From positions 680,001 to 744,000 of the forward strand of contig JAIGNY010003010.1 in assembly GCA_020152595.1 (NCBI GenBank): a DNA stretch of 64,000 nucleotides, in the 5' to 3' direction. The stretch comes from Chiridota heheva (taxonomy: Eukaryota > Echinodermata > Holothuroidea > Apodida > Chiridotidae). The position numbers and the translations under genes are program-made. Position 1 is the first letter of the stretch, and each line of letters starts with the position of its first letter. Below the pieces are notes generated by a model, which was not told where the DNA came from, searched no databases, and was given only the letters and a program-made list of their open reading frames with translations. Below, in pieces: positions 23,557-35,155 of this stretch.

Positions 23557-25659
23557 ATGCGCTATCTGCTTGTCGTGTTTAAAATGTGCTATCTATGTGT
23601 CATCTTTAGGGTGTGCTATCTAAGTGTCATATTTAAAATGTGCTATCTATGTGTTGTCTTTAAGGTGTGCTATGTGTCATCTTTAGAATGTGCTATCTAC
23701 TGTATGTGTCATCTTTAGAATGTGCTATCTATGTGTCATCTTTAGAATGTGCTATCTATGTGTCATCTTTAGAATGTGCTATCTAAGTGTCATGTTTAAA
23801 ATGTGCTATCTATGTGTCGTCTTTAGAATGTGCTATCTATGTGTCATCTTTAGAATGTGCTATCTATGTGTCATCTTTAGAATGTGCTATATATGTGTCA
23901 TCTTTAAAATGTGCTATCTATGTGTCATTGTTAGAATGTGCTATCTATGTGTCATCTTTAAGGTGTGCTATCTATGTGTCATCTTTAGAATGTGCTATCT
24001 ATGTGTCATCTTTAAAATGTGCTATCTATGTGTCATCGTTAGAATGTGCTATCTAAGTGTCATGTTTAAAATGTGCTATCTATGTGTCGTCTTTAGAATG
24101 TGCTATCTATGTGTCATCTTTAAAATGTGCTATCTATGTGTCATTGTTAGAATGGGCTATCTATGTGTCATCTTTAAGGTGTGCTATCTATGTGTCATCT
24201 TTAAAATGTGCTATCTATGTGTCATTGTTAGAATGTGCTATCTATGTGTCATCGTTAGAATGTGCTATCTATGTGTCATCTTTAGAATGTGCTATCTATG
24301 TATCATCGTTAGAATGTGCTATCTATGTGTCATTGTTAGAATGTGCTATCTGTGTGTCGTCTTTAAGGTGTGCTATGTGTCATCTTTAGGGTGTGCTATC
24401 TATGTGTCATCTTTAGGGTGTGCTATCTAAGTGTCATATTTAAAATGTGCTATCTATGTGTCGTCTTTAAGGTGTGCTATCTATGTGTCGTCTTTAGAAT
24501 GTGCTATCCAAGTGTCATGTTTACAATGTGCTATCTATGTGTCGTCTTTAGAATGTGCTATCTATGTGTCATCGTTAGAATGTGCTATCTATGTGTCGTC
24601 TTTAAGGTGTGCTATCTATGTGTCGTCTTTAGAATGTGCTATCTATGTGTCATCTTTAAAATGTGCTATCTATGTGTCATCTTTAAAATGTGCTATATAT
24701 GTGTCATCTTTAAAATGTGCTATCTATGTGTCGTCTTTAGAATGTGCTATCTATGTGTCATCTTTAGAATGTGCTATCTATGTGTCATCTTTAGAATGTG
24801 CTATATATGTGTCATCTTTAAAATGTGCTATCTATGTGTCATCTTTAGAATGTGCTATCTATGTGTCATCTTTAGAATGTGCTATATATGTGTCATCTTT
24901 AGAATGTGCTATCTATGTGTCATCTTTAGAATGTGCTATCTAAGTGTCATTGTTAGAATGTGCTATCTATGTGTCGTCTTTAAGGTGTGCTATCTATGTG
25001 TCATCTTTAGAATGTGCTATCTATGTGTCATTGTTAGAATGTGCTATCTATGTGTCGTCTTTAAGGTGTGCTATCTATGTGTCATCTTTAGAGTGTGCTA
25101 TCTATGTGTCATCTTTAGAATGTGCTATCTATGTGTCATCTTTAGAGTGTGCTATCTATGTGTCATCTTTAGAATGTGCTATATATGTGTCATCTTTAAA
25201 ATGTGCTATCTATGTGTCATCTTTAGAATGTGCTATCTATGTGTCATTGTTAGAATGTGCTATCTATGTGTCGTCTTTAAGGTGTGCTATCTATGTGTCA
25301 TCTTTAGAGTGTGCTATCTATGTGTCATCTTTAGAATGTGCTATCTATGTGTCATCTTTAGAGTGTGCTATCTATGTGTCATCTTTAGAATGTGCTATCT
25401 ATGTGTCATCTTTAAAATGTGCTATCTATGTGTCATCTTTAGAATGTGCTATATATGTGTCATCTTTAAAATGTGCTATCTATGTGTCATTGTTAGAATG
25501 TGCTATCTATGTGTCATCTTTAGAATGTGCTATCTATGTGTCATCTTTAAAATGTGCTATCTATGTGTCATCTTTAGAATGTGCTATCTATGTGTCATTG
25601 TTAGAATGTGCTATCTATGTGTCGTCTTTAAGGTGTGCTATCTATGTGTCGTTTTTAAA
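23557..25659. repeat. 27-bp minisatellite array (about 78 copies)
   Basis: Head-to-tail 27-bp units, ATGTGCTATCTATGTGTCAT plus CTTTAGA. Variants fall into a few classes: CATCTTTAGAAT, CGTCTTTAAGGT, CATTGTTAGAAT, CATCGTTAGAAT and CATATTTAAAAT. Two plus-strand frames stay open for hundreds of codons (MCYLCVIFR and ECAIYVSSL periods) because 27 is divisible by three. I regard these as by-products. An 8-unit superperiod is visible at 25,029-25,460. Confidence 0.97.
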
Positions 25660-26365
25660 TCGGAAATCATTATTCAAGCCTTTTCTGTTTTAACGTAAAC
25701 ATACAAAGTGGTTGTATTTTATTTTCATAATTTAAAGCCTTCTTTTAATTGTATCTCCTCGATCTGACGAAAATGGTAGAGATTGCAAACAACATTATCA
25801 GGTGGTAATCACATGACTCATGTTTCCGATGAACTTAACATTAGTACAACGATGTAGAGTGTGAAGAACTGACAGAAAAAGTGTGCCAATATTCATCTGA
25901 TATTGGTATCAAAGTAAAAGTTTTACATACTTTTTAGCTGCAGATGAAAACAATGGAAAAGAGTTAGAGAATTGTTTGAGTACAACTTTTAATGCGCAAT
26001 AGACAGGTAATTTCAAAGAGCGTTTCTGCCTGAGCAAACGGTGGGGAGCATCGTAACTCAAAAGCAAATCTATGTAGATTTGCTTTTAAATCTGAAACCA
26101 TAGAACTTGAATAACCTCCAACAGGCTGTTTATCAGTAAATGACAACAATTGGTGAATGTCATGCCAACGGGAATGAAAATGATTGGAACAGACGTAAAT
26201 TGCCTGGAATGGAGGTAGGCTATATGACGAATAACCAGGCCTGAGGCTACTTAAGTGCAACTTTTTTTCAGTAATACTACTTAAACCAGGAAGTTGTTAA
26301 GAACTCGCTGCTTAAACACTGACAGTCACAGTATGCAAAACCTTAGGCACAATGAAACAAATTAT
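25660..26365. other. spacer with one unrecognised 98-codon frame
   Basis: The minus-strand stretch 26,260-25,964 is open for 98 codons (SSLRPGYSSYSLPPFQAIYV near the start, FELRCSPPFAQAETLFEITC near the end). I do not recognise it. It has no repeats or membrane segment, and its start codon is not distinguished. It could be part of an exon or chance. Confidence 0.3.
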
Positions 26366-26369
26366 TCTC

Positions 26370-26960
26370 CGGCTTCCTTGGTCAGTCTTGACAGTTTTGT
26401 AGCTAATAGTAATATAAAAAAGATGGGGGAGGAGAATGGTAGGCTATGTGCTTGTAACTTAGGTCCTAATTATGAATAAGAGGTGAATGGCTAGTGTTTG
26501 GTTTTACTTAATTGTTTTGTTTCATTAATTTTGTCTGTTAGTCTAGTCCTAAGGTAATATTGTTGTGGCTATTTCATTGTAAATACACAGTTTGCTTGTT
26601 TGCACAGATTAATCGTGGAATATTCATGAGATTTTATTCCGTTATTATAATAACTGGAAATTTTAAGACTTTATGACTTTATAATTTGATTTAAATAATT
26701 GTAACTCAAAAGTATTCTTGTTAAATTGTTGTGTTAAAAATGAAATTTTAGTCCAAGAACAAAACATTCATGATAAATAATAATCTAAGAAATGCACAGT
26801 AAACTTCATTAAACTAAATAACAATTTACTACTATACTAGGATTTTTCTGTCTTACCCACTGAATACTGATACTTTGTTATGGGTTACAAGCTTTAGAAA
26901 CTTTCAGTGCATTCAGACAAAAATCTGCATGGTATGTCTGTGAATCCACCATAGGCCAAC
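26370..26960. repeat. duplicated segment, left copy
   Basis: Collinear with 31,255-32,375: CAGTTTTGTAGCTAATAGTA / CAGTTTTGTAGCTAACAATA, ACAGTTTGCTTGTTTGCACA, AAATGAAATTTTAGTCCAAG / AAATGAAAGTTTAGTTAAAG, GAAACTTTCAGTGCATTCAG / GAAACTTTCACTGCACCCAG and CACCATAGGCC / CACCATAGGGC. The copies have diverged, so the duplication is old. Confidence 0.7.
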
Positions 26961-26999
26961 TATCAATCTGAACGAATTTTTTTATTCTATGATCATTTA

Positions 27000-28200
27000 T
27001 TTCCACATTATGCAATATATACAAAATAGTGACAAAAACAAAACAGAAGTAAAGTACATTTAAATTTGCAATTTAACAAAACACATAAGTTTCTGGCCTT
27101 GTTACCAGTATTACTAATACATTGCAATGGAAAAGGAGAGGAAAAAGAAGTTCAAAACTTATTTTATAACTCTCCCCAAAACTTACATGTAGATTAAATT
27201 ACAACAAATACAACAGTAAAATAATGTCTTGTAAATATAAGTGCTTTAATCATTACTAATTGTACTAATGATGATGGCACTAATAACAAAAATATATAAC
27301 AAAAAATATCAATTTTGTATGCCTCTATAAACGTCCATAATTTCACATTTAAAATTATTTATAAAGATCCTTTCACTACTACATTGTTTCAGCTTATCCT
27401 TCAGTGAGTCCCATAGCTTACCTCCATAGATAGAAATACACATTGTTTTTCAGGAAGTGTGTGTAAAAACATGTTTAAAATTGTCATTTTGTGTAGTAAA
27501 ATAATAATTATATCCTTCACATTTAAATAAACTTTGCAGGTTTTGTAGCAAAGACCTCTTAGCTCTAAACATAATTATATCAGTCTTATAATCAACTAAA
27601 TCTTTAAGTTTTAAGGCATGCAAATCAATAACTTATTAGTATGCTCATTATACCTGGTATTGTAAACTATTCTTATTGCTTTCTTTTGTAAAACATCAAT
27701 TGGATGGACATTTGATTTAAACGTATTACCCCAAACCTCAGCGCAGTAATTAATATAAGAAAAAACAAGTGAACTATATTGTAATTTCATAGATTCCGTT
27801 TCTAATGTCTTTGATCTTATATATTATTGCAATACTTTTGCCATTTTAGATTTTACGCTCTTATCATGATCCTTTAATGTAAACCACTATCATTTTTATG
27901 CTCAAAAATTTTGTTGAATATACTCTTTCAATAACGTGGTTAGCTATACTTGGAGCTATACTTGGTATAATATTGTTGTGACATTAACTGTTAGAAAATA
28001 ACATGAAATTTGTCTTGCTAATATCTAAAAATAATTTGTTCATCATAAACCATACTTTTAATTTGTCTAATTTATTACAAACACTCTTACACAATTTGTC
28101 AATATCACTTACCTTATTCTTACAATTTTTTATCTTACAACTTTGATCCTATTCTTACAATATTAATGGTGTATAATCTGTAGTTGACTTAAAAATATTA
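27000..28200 (-). pseudogene. decayed LINE reverse transcriptase 3' end
   Basis: Minus-strand segments read SYINYCAEVWGNTFKSNVHP and IDVLQKKAIRIVYNTRY (27,790-27,640), then ISIYGGKLWDSLKDKLKQC with FKCEIMDVYRG (27,440-27,325). The pattern YxNYCxxxWGN...LQKKAIRI...GxKLWxSLxxxLK is the thumb and C-terminus of CR1/Jockey-type reverse transcriptases. Stops and frameshifts throughout show it is dead. Confidence 0.65.
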
Positions 28201-28339
28201 AAATGTATAATAAGAAGGTATTCAATTCTATTTCGATGTTGATTTGTAAAAGTCTTACTGGGAAAACACAATTAATATACCGATGGGATTTGTGTTGGTT
28301 GGAACATTGACTGAATTAAACAAAAAAACCTAAGGCCCC
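28201..28339. other. spacer before the 18-bp array
   Basis: AT-rich; ends in CCTAAGGCCCCC directly before the first unit. Confidence 0.4.
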
Positions 28340-31103
28340 CAAACTATGATTGGTGTCTAAACTATGATTGGTGCCTAAACTATGATTGGTGCCTAAACTA
28401 TGATTGGTGCCTAAACTATGATTGGTGTCTAAACTATGATTGGTGTCAAGCTATGATTGGTGCCTAAACTATGATTGGTGCCTAAACTATGATTGGTGCC
28501 TAGACTATGATTGGTGCCTAAACTATGATTGGTGCCTAAACTATGATTGGTGCCTAAACTATGATTGGTGCCTAAACTATGATTGGTGCCTAAACTATGA
28601 TTGGTGCCTAAACTATGATTGGTGCCTAAACTATGATTGGTGCCTAAACTATGATTGGTGCCTAAACTATGATTGGTGCCTAAACTAGCTATGATTGGTG
28701 CCTAAACTATGATTGGTGTCTAAACTATGATTGGTGCCTAAACTATGATTGGTGCCTAAACTATGATTGGTGCCTAAACTATGATTGGTGCCTAAACTAT
28801 GATTGGTGCCTAAACTATGATTGGTGCCTAAACTGTGATGGGTGCCTAAACTGTGATTGGTGCCTAAACTGTGATTGGTGTCTAAACTATGATTGGTGCC
28901 TAAACTATGATTGGTGCCTAAACTACGATTGGTGCCTAAACTACGATTGGTGCCTAAACTACGATTGGTGCCTAAACTACGATTGGTGCCTAAACTATGA
29001 TTGGTGCCTAAACTATGATTGGTGCCTAAACTATGATTGGTGCCTAAACTATGATTGGTGCCTAAACTATGATTGGTGCCTAAACTATGATTGGTGCCTA
29101 AACTATGATTGGTGCCTAAACTATGATTGGTGCCTAAACTATGATGGGTGTCTAGACTATGATGGGTGCCTAGACTATGATGGGTGCCTAAACTATGATT
29201 GGTGCCTAAACTATGATTGGTGCCTAAACTATGATTGGTGCCTAAACTATGATTGGTGCCTAAACTATGATTGGTGCCTAAACTATGATTGGTGCCTAAA
29301 CTATGATGGGTGCCTAAACTATGATGGGTGCCTAAACTATGATGGGTGCCTAAACTATGATTGGTGTCTAAACTATGATTGGTGCCTAGACTATGATTGG
29401 TGCCTAGACTATGATTGGTGCCTAAACTATGATTGGTGCCTAAACTATGATTGGTGCCTAAACTATGCATGATTGGTGCCTAAACTATGATGGGTGCCTA
29501 GACTATGATGGGTGCCTAAACTATGATTGGTGCCTAAACTATGATTGGTGCCTAAACTATGATTGGTGCCTAAACTATGATTGGTGCCTAAACTATGCAT
29601 GATTGGTGCCTAAACTATGATTGGTGCCTAAACTATGATTGGTGCCTAAACTATGATTGGTGCCTAAACTATGATTGGTGCCTAAACTATGATTGGTGCC
29701 TAAACTATGATTGGTGCCTAAACTATGATTGGTGCCTAAACTATGATTGGTGCCTAAACTATGATTGGTGCCTAAACTATGATTGGTGCCTAAACTATGA
29801 TTGGTGTCTAAACTATGATTGGTGTCTAAACTATGATTGGTGCCTAAACTATGATTGGTGCCTAAACTATGATTGGTGCCTAAACTATGATTGGTGCCTA
29901 AACTATGATTGGTGCCTAAACTATGATGGGTGCCTAAACTATGATGGGTGCCTAAACTATGATGGGTGCCTAAACTATGATTGGTGCCTAAACTATGATT
30001 GGTGCCTAGACTATGATTGGTGCCTAGACTATGATTGGTGCCTAAACTATGAGTGGTGCCTAAACTATGCATGATTGGTGCCTAAACTATGCATGATTGG
30101 TGCCTAGACTATGATTGGTGCCTAGACTATGATTGGTGCCTAGACTATGATTGGTGCCTAAACTATGATTGGTGCCTAAACTATGATTGGTGCCTAAACT
30201 ATGATTGGTGCCTAAACTATGATTGGTGCCTAAACTATGATTGGTGCCTAAACTATGATTGGTGCCTAGACTATGATTGGTGCCTAGACTATGATGGGTG
30301 CCTAGACTATGATGGGTGCCTAGACTATGATGGGTGCCTAAACTATGATTGGTGTCTAAACTATGATTGGTGTCTAAACTATGATTGGTGCCTAAACTAT
30401 GATTGGTGCCTAAACTATGATTGGTGCCTAAACTATGATTGGTGCCTAAACTATGATTGGTGCCTAAACTATGATTGGTGCCTAAACTATGATTGGTGCC
30501 TAAACTATGATTGGTGCCTAAACTATGATTGGTGCCTAAACTATGATTGGTGCCTAAACTATGATTGGTGCCTAGACTATGATTGGTGCCTAGACTATGA
30601 TGGGTGCCTAGACTATGATTGGTGCCTAGACTATGATTGGTGCCTAAACTATGATTGGTGCCTAAACTATGATTGGTGCCTAAACTATGATTGGTGCCTA
30701 AACTATGATTGGTGCCTAAACTATGATTGGTGCCTAAACTATGATTGGTGCCTAAACTATGATTGGTGCCTAAACTATGATTGGTGCCTAAACTATGATT
30801 GGTGTCCAAACTATGATTGGTGCTTAAACTATGATTGGTGTCTAAACTATGATTGGTGCCTAAACTATGATTGGTGCCTAAACTATGATTGGTGCCTAAA
30901 CTATGATTGGTGTCTAAACTATGATTGGTGCCTAAACTATGATTGGTGTCTAAACTATGATTGGTGCCTAAACTATGATTGCTGCCTAAACTATGATTGG
31001 TGTCTAAACTATGATTGGTGCCTAAACTATGATTGGTGCCTAAACTATGATTGGTGTCTAAACTATGATTGGTGCCTAAACTATGATTGGTGCCTAAACT
31101 ATG
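28340..31103. repeat. 18-bp satellite array (about 153 copies)
   Basis: Head-to-tail AACTATGATTGGTGCCTA units over 2.76 kb with a handful of variants (GTCT, CTAGACT, GATGGGTG, CTACGATTGG). Every unit carries an inverted CCAAT box (ACCAATCATAG on the minus strand). Both strands stay open for hundreds of codons (DWCLNY and NHSLGT periods) because 18 is a multiple of three. A four-base insertion, CTATGCATGATTGG, marks block boundaries at about 29,466, 29,597, 30,068 and 30,090, and TAGCTATG does so at 28,687. Confidence 0.98.
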
Positions 31104-31137
31104 GTTTGTGAGAAACCCGGAGGGTTTATCTTACTAT

Positions 31138-31170
31138 TCATAGTTTATGCACCAATCATAGTTTAGGGGA
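31138..31170. repeat. inverted copy of the 18-bp unit beyond the array
   Basis: CATAGTTTATGCACCAATCA followed by TAGTTTAGG is the reverse complement of the array unit. It lies 35 bases past the array end, after a CCCGGAGGG turn. Array end plus inverted copy can fold back. Confidence 0.75.
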
Positions 31171-31254
31171 CTTATAGTACTAAAAGTAAATCTCAATGAC
31201 ATATTGCTATAAACACTGATGTATATTATTTTTATCAACATCAAAGATAGGGGA

Positions 31255-32375
31255 ATCTCATGTTTGCACTTTGTCAATATAGACAGTTTTGTAGCTAACA
31301 ATAAAAAGGTGGGGGTGGTGGGTGTGGTGTGTACTTGAAGTGTAAAACGCTAATGATTTATTTCACTTGTGTTTTGTTCTATTAATTTTGTTGGTAATTG
31401 TTGCCCTGGGCCTCAGTACATTGCTAGTATGGTTGTGACTGTTTACTTATAAATATTAATAACCAATACAGTTTGCTTGTTTGCACATCTTAGAAAATTC
31501 ATAATCATAAGATTGTCTTACTCAGGTTACTGGTAAAATCCTAGTATGGTTGTGACTGTTTATTCATAAATATTAATAACCACAGTTTGCTTGTTCGCAC
31601 ATCTTAGAAAATTCATAATCATAAGATTGGCTTACTCAAGTTACTGGTAAAATCCTAGTATGGTTGTGACTGTTTACTTATGAATATTAATACCCAATAC
31701 AGTTTGCTTGTTCGCACATCTTAGAAAATTCATAGTCATAAGATTGTCTTACTCAGGTTACTGGTAAAATCCTAGTATGGTTGTGACTGTTTATTTATAA
31801 ATATTAATACCCAATACAGTTTGCTTGTTCGCACATCTTAGAAAAGTTATAGTCATAAGATTTTCTTACTCAAGTTACTGGTAAAATCCTAGTATGGTTG
31901 TGACTGTTTACTTATAAATATTAATAACCAATACAGTTTGCTTGTTCGCACATCTTAGAAATTTTATAGTCATAGGATTTTCTTACTCAAGTTACTTTTG
32001 AAATCCTAGTATGGGGTGCAACTTTGGCAAAATGTGTTTGTTGTAATGTACTTACAACTTTATTCTGTTATTTAAACAACTGAACATTTAAAGATTTTTT
32101 GATGATTTTATGAATTTGGTTTAGATGATTTTCTCATTACATTTTTGTGTTCAAAATGAAAGTTTAGTTAAAGAATAAAGAAATTAATAAAATATAATTT
32201 TCTAAGAAACCCATAGTAAACTTACTTTGAACATTAAACTCTAAAGCAATTTTTTGCTATACTATTTGTTATAGGTTGCAATCCGCAGAAACTTTCACTG
32301 CACCCAGAAGAAGAAAAAAAGCCCATCTGTATCCTACATCTGTGCAGGCACCATAGGGCGGCCTAGGCCAACTTC
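31255..32375. repeat. duplicated segment, right copy, internally expanded
   Basis: Direct copy of 26,370-26,960. Its middle part has been expanded into the 117-bp tandem at 31,424-32,004. Together the copies bracket the decayed LINE and the 18-bp array. Confidence 0.7.
31424..32004. repeat. five tandem copies of a ~117-bp unit
   Basis: Units of 117, 113, 118, 117 and 116 bp each begin CTAGTATGGTTGTGACTGTT and contain AGTTTGCTTGTTCGCACATC and TTACTGGTAAAATC. The duplicated segment at 26,370 has the single-copy form, so the expansion happened after that duplication. Confidence 0.9.
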
Positions 32376-32585
32376 CAGGCAGAATGAAGCATTCCATGAT
32401 TTATCTAAAATTTCTTTTATGAAAATTATTCTTTTTTTCTAAAATTGATCTTATTATTATCTGTGGGATTAGCTAGAGTTTCCGATAGTGTTCAATATTT
32501 GTAATGCCTAATGTGGTTTACCTGGTCTGGAATGCTGCAAATCATTGAAACGAATTAGCTTGATAAGAAAAATTGCCCATCCGCA
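32376..32585. other. spacer, no gene seen
   Basis: AT-rich; nothing recognised. Confidence 0.4.
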
Positions 32586-33140
32586 TCACTTTTCCATCTG
32601 GGTTAGGATGATAAGCTATCACTTTTCCATCTAGGTTAGGATGATAAACTATCACTTTTCCATCTGGGTTATGATGATAAGCTATCACTTTTCCATCTGG
32701 GTTAGGTTGATAACCCATTATTCTTATTTGAGTGCATCACTTTTCCATCTGGGTTAGGTTGATAAGCTATTATTCTTATTTGAGTGCATCACTTTTCCAT
32801 CTGGGTTAAGATGATAAGCTATCACTTTTCCATCTGGGTTAAGATGATAAGCTATCACTTTTCCATCTGGGTTAGGATGATAAGCTATCACTTTTCCATC
32901 TGGGTTAGGATGATAAGTTATCACTTTTCCATCTGGGTTAGGATGATAAGCTATCACTTTTCCATCTGGGTTAGGATGATAAGCTATCACTTTTCCATCT
33001 GGGTTAGGATGATAAACTATCACTTTTTCATCTGGGTTTAGGATGATAAGCTATCACTTATCCATCTGGGTTAGGATGATAAGCTATCACTTATCCATCT
33101 GGGTTAGGATGATAAGCTATTATTCTTATTTGAGTCCACA
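32586..33140. repeat. 33-bp minisatellite array
   Basis: About 15 units of TCACTTTTCCATCTGGGTTA plus GGATGATAAGCTA. Two units near the start carry an extra TTATTCTTATTTGAGTGCA, and the same phrase closes the array at about 33,120-33,137. Both strands are open over part of the array (MISYHFSIWVR period) because 33 is divisible by three. Confidence 0.93.
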
Positions 33141-33837
33141 ATTTTGAGACACTTTTTGAAGTCTTTCAAGTGCCTTAAATTAATTAAGAATAAAATTCCA
33201 GTTTATTTTGCCACCAAAATAAAGTGATATCCTATCATTTAAATTTGAACATGAGTAAATATGATTCAGTTGAATACCATTTGAAGCTTCACCAACATAT
33301 AATGCATTTTATTTAGTTCAGTTATTCATTACTTTGATAACTTCCATTAATTTGACAGGTACAACTGTTATTTAAGTCTAACATGTAGTACACTGCTTTA
33401 AGAATAGCTTCAATTTGTTTTGCATTCATAGTATACAAAAGAAATTTGATTTTCTTCTAAAGATAGATTTGGAAGGAATTCATCTTAGAATCTTGACCCT
33501 ATTTTATCTACAGTTTGTGTACCAAGTAACCATGTATTTGATCTTATGAAGTCAAATACTAGCTGTATGCTACAATAATGACATCACTGAATCAGGACAC
33601 TTGTCAAAGTGTTCAATGTATGACATCACAAAGAAAACTCTTGATAAACATGTTTAGATCTTCTATTCATTTTTGTAAATTGACTTTTGTAGAATTTCAA
33701 TAGATGTTTGATACAGGCATACTGTAGTAGTAAAATGCAGTAGGCTGAAAGTATTCATTTCCAGTATACTTAGCAAGTGATCATATCTATTTGATTTTCT
33801 ACAGTTTTGATCTGAACATGACCATCTGAAAAAGGAA
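33141..33837. other. upstream region of the Ig-like gene
   Basis: AT-rich, with no exon recognised. It should hold the promoter and 5' untranslated region of the gene starting at 33,838. No clear TATA or initiator can be singled out. Confidence 0.4.
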
Positions 33838-33913
33838 ATGGCTTCCACACACTGCATATTTCTGGTGATTTTGACGTTCTGTGTTTTATCTACAGTATTT
33901 GCTCAAGGTCTAG
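33838..33913 (+). CDS. exon 1 of Ig-like receptor/secreted gene: signal peptide
   Basis: ATG at 33,838 opens MASTHCIFLVILTFCVLSTV followed by FAQGL. The hydrophobic core (IFLVILTFCVLSTV) and the small-residue site FA|QG make a standard signal peptide. A strong donor, GTGAGTA, follows base 33,913 and leaves phase 1 (a single G). The next exon starting AA at 38,200 completes a Glu codon, so the two join in frame. The product is therefore exported to the membrane or outside. Confidence 0.7.
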
Positions 33914-34227
33914 GTGAGTACAGTAGAGTTAAAACATATAGTAAAATGGGTAATTATTGTGTTATATTTTTCAAGTATAGAGTCAAATGGTGAGTAAGGA
34001 ATTGTTGTGTGAAGCCGAAGATTCACATCTTACTGTATATACTGTAGCTGCTCCTATAGCAGAGCTGTTGCTTATAGATTTTACCCTTCAAGAACACCCT
34101 CCTCCCCTCCCTGAAACCGATGTAGTAGAAGTGAACCCACTTTAAGCTTGCATGAGCTTGCAGGCAGCTCATAAATAATAGCAGCCCATATATGATGCTG
34201 TGGCATTACAGTTTCAAGACAAGCTTG

Positions 34228-35155
34228 CAATATTTATTATTATTATTATTTAAACATTTATTAAGTGCACATATATACAGTAGGTAAAAACATAAGCTAT
34301 GGTGCTGTACAATAGATGAATAAAGTATAAAGCAAAAAGACAAATCAAGTAGCAATTCAAAACATAAGTCCTAAACAACTGAAACCTGAAGTGACTACAT
34401 GTAAAACCAACAGATTAAAATCTAAAAGAATCAGCAAAAATAAGATAGATAAATAAGGTATAAAACAAAAGGAAGAGACAAATATAGTCAAAGTAGCAAT
34501 TAAGAACTAACTCCTAAAAACTAAAACCTTAAATGACTAAAACCAACAGATTAAATCATAAAAAATCAAGTGAAAATAAAGTAGATGGAAGTAAGGATAA
34601 ATCAATAAACACAAGAGCTAAAAAAGAAATAAATACAGATAAAATCAAATATGGATAAAAAGCAGTTAATAACAAATTAATAGTACAAACATTTAAAGAT
34701 AAAGGTCTTAAGATTCAATTTAAAACTACTGACAGTACTGGAGTTTCGTATTGCTGATGGAAGTGCGTTCCACAGTTTTGGGGCACAGGCACAGAAAGCT
34801 CTATCGCCGAAGAACGTACAGTGAATACGGGGGATATTTAGAATCAAATTATCATGTGAACGCAAAGAGTATGCCCACTGTACATGGCTTTAACAGGTCC
34901 TTAATGTATGATGGTGCAGTTCCATGTAGTGCCTTGTTAGTAAGTAATAAAATCCCAAATTCAATTAGTTCTTTGTTTGGAACCCAATATGGAGGAGTTT
35001 GAAAGCAGAGGATATACAGTCATATACTTGCATAGACTAAAGAGAACAGGCCTTGCACAGGATCCTTGAGGTACACCCTGATGAAGGTTTGATCTAGTGG
35101 AAAGAGAGTCACCAACCTTAACACTTTGCAGGGTTTGCACAAGCTTTGGATACAT
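34228..35155 (-). pseudogene. CR1/L2-like LINE, 3' part
   Basis: The minus strand carries HQGVPQGS...PVLFSLY-like RT motif B at about 35,090-35,060 and a C-terminus CTFFGDRAFCACAPKLWNAL then PSAIRNSSTVSSFKLNLKTF (34,820-34,690). The 3' tail ends in an AAT microsatellite (ATTATTATTATTATT on the plus strand at about 34,228). The 3' untranslated part holds two diverged ~125-bp tandem copies (34,325-34,450 and 34,457-34,580). Stops and gaps show it is inactive. It lies in intron 1 of the Ig-like gene. Confidence 0.7.

Noticed and set aside
24370..25698. 442-codon open frame across the 27-bp array
   Set aside because: Explained by a unit length divisible by three. Another frame of the same strand is equally open, and there is no unique domain or start context.
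28685..31111. Long open frames on both strands of the 18-bp array (DWCLNY and NHSLGT repeats)
   Set aside because: Both strands open at once is the mark of a simple repeat, and four-base insertions break the frames.
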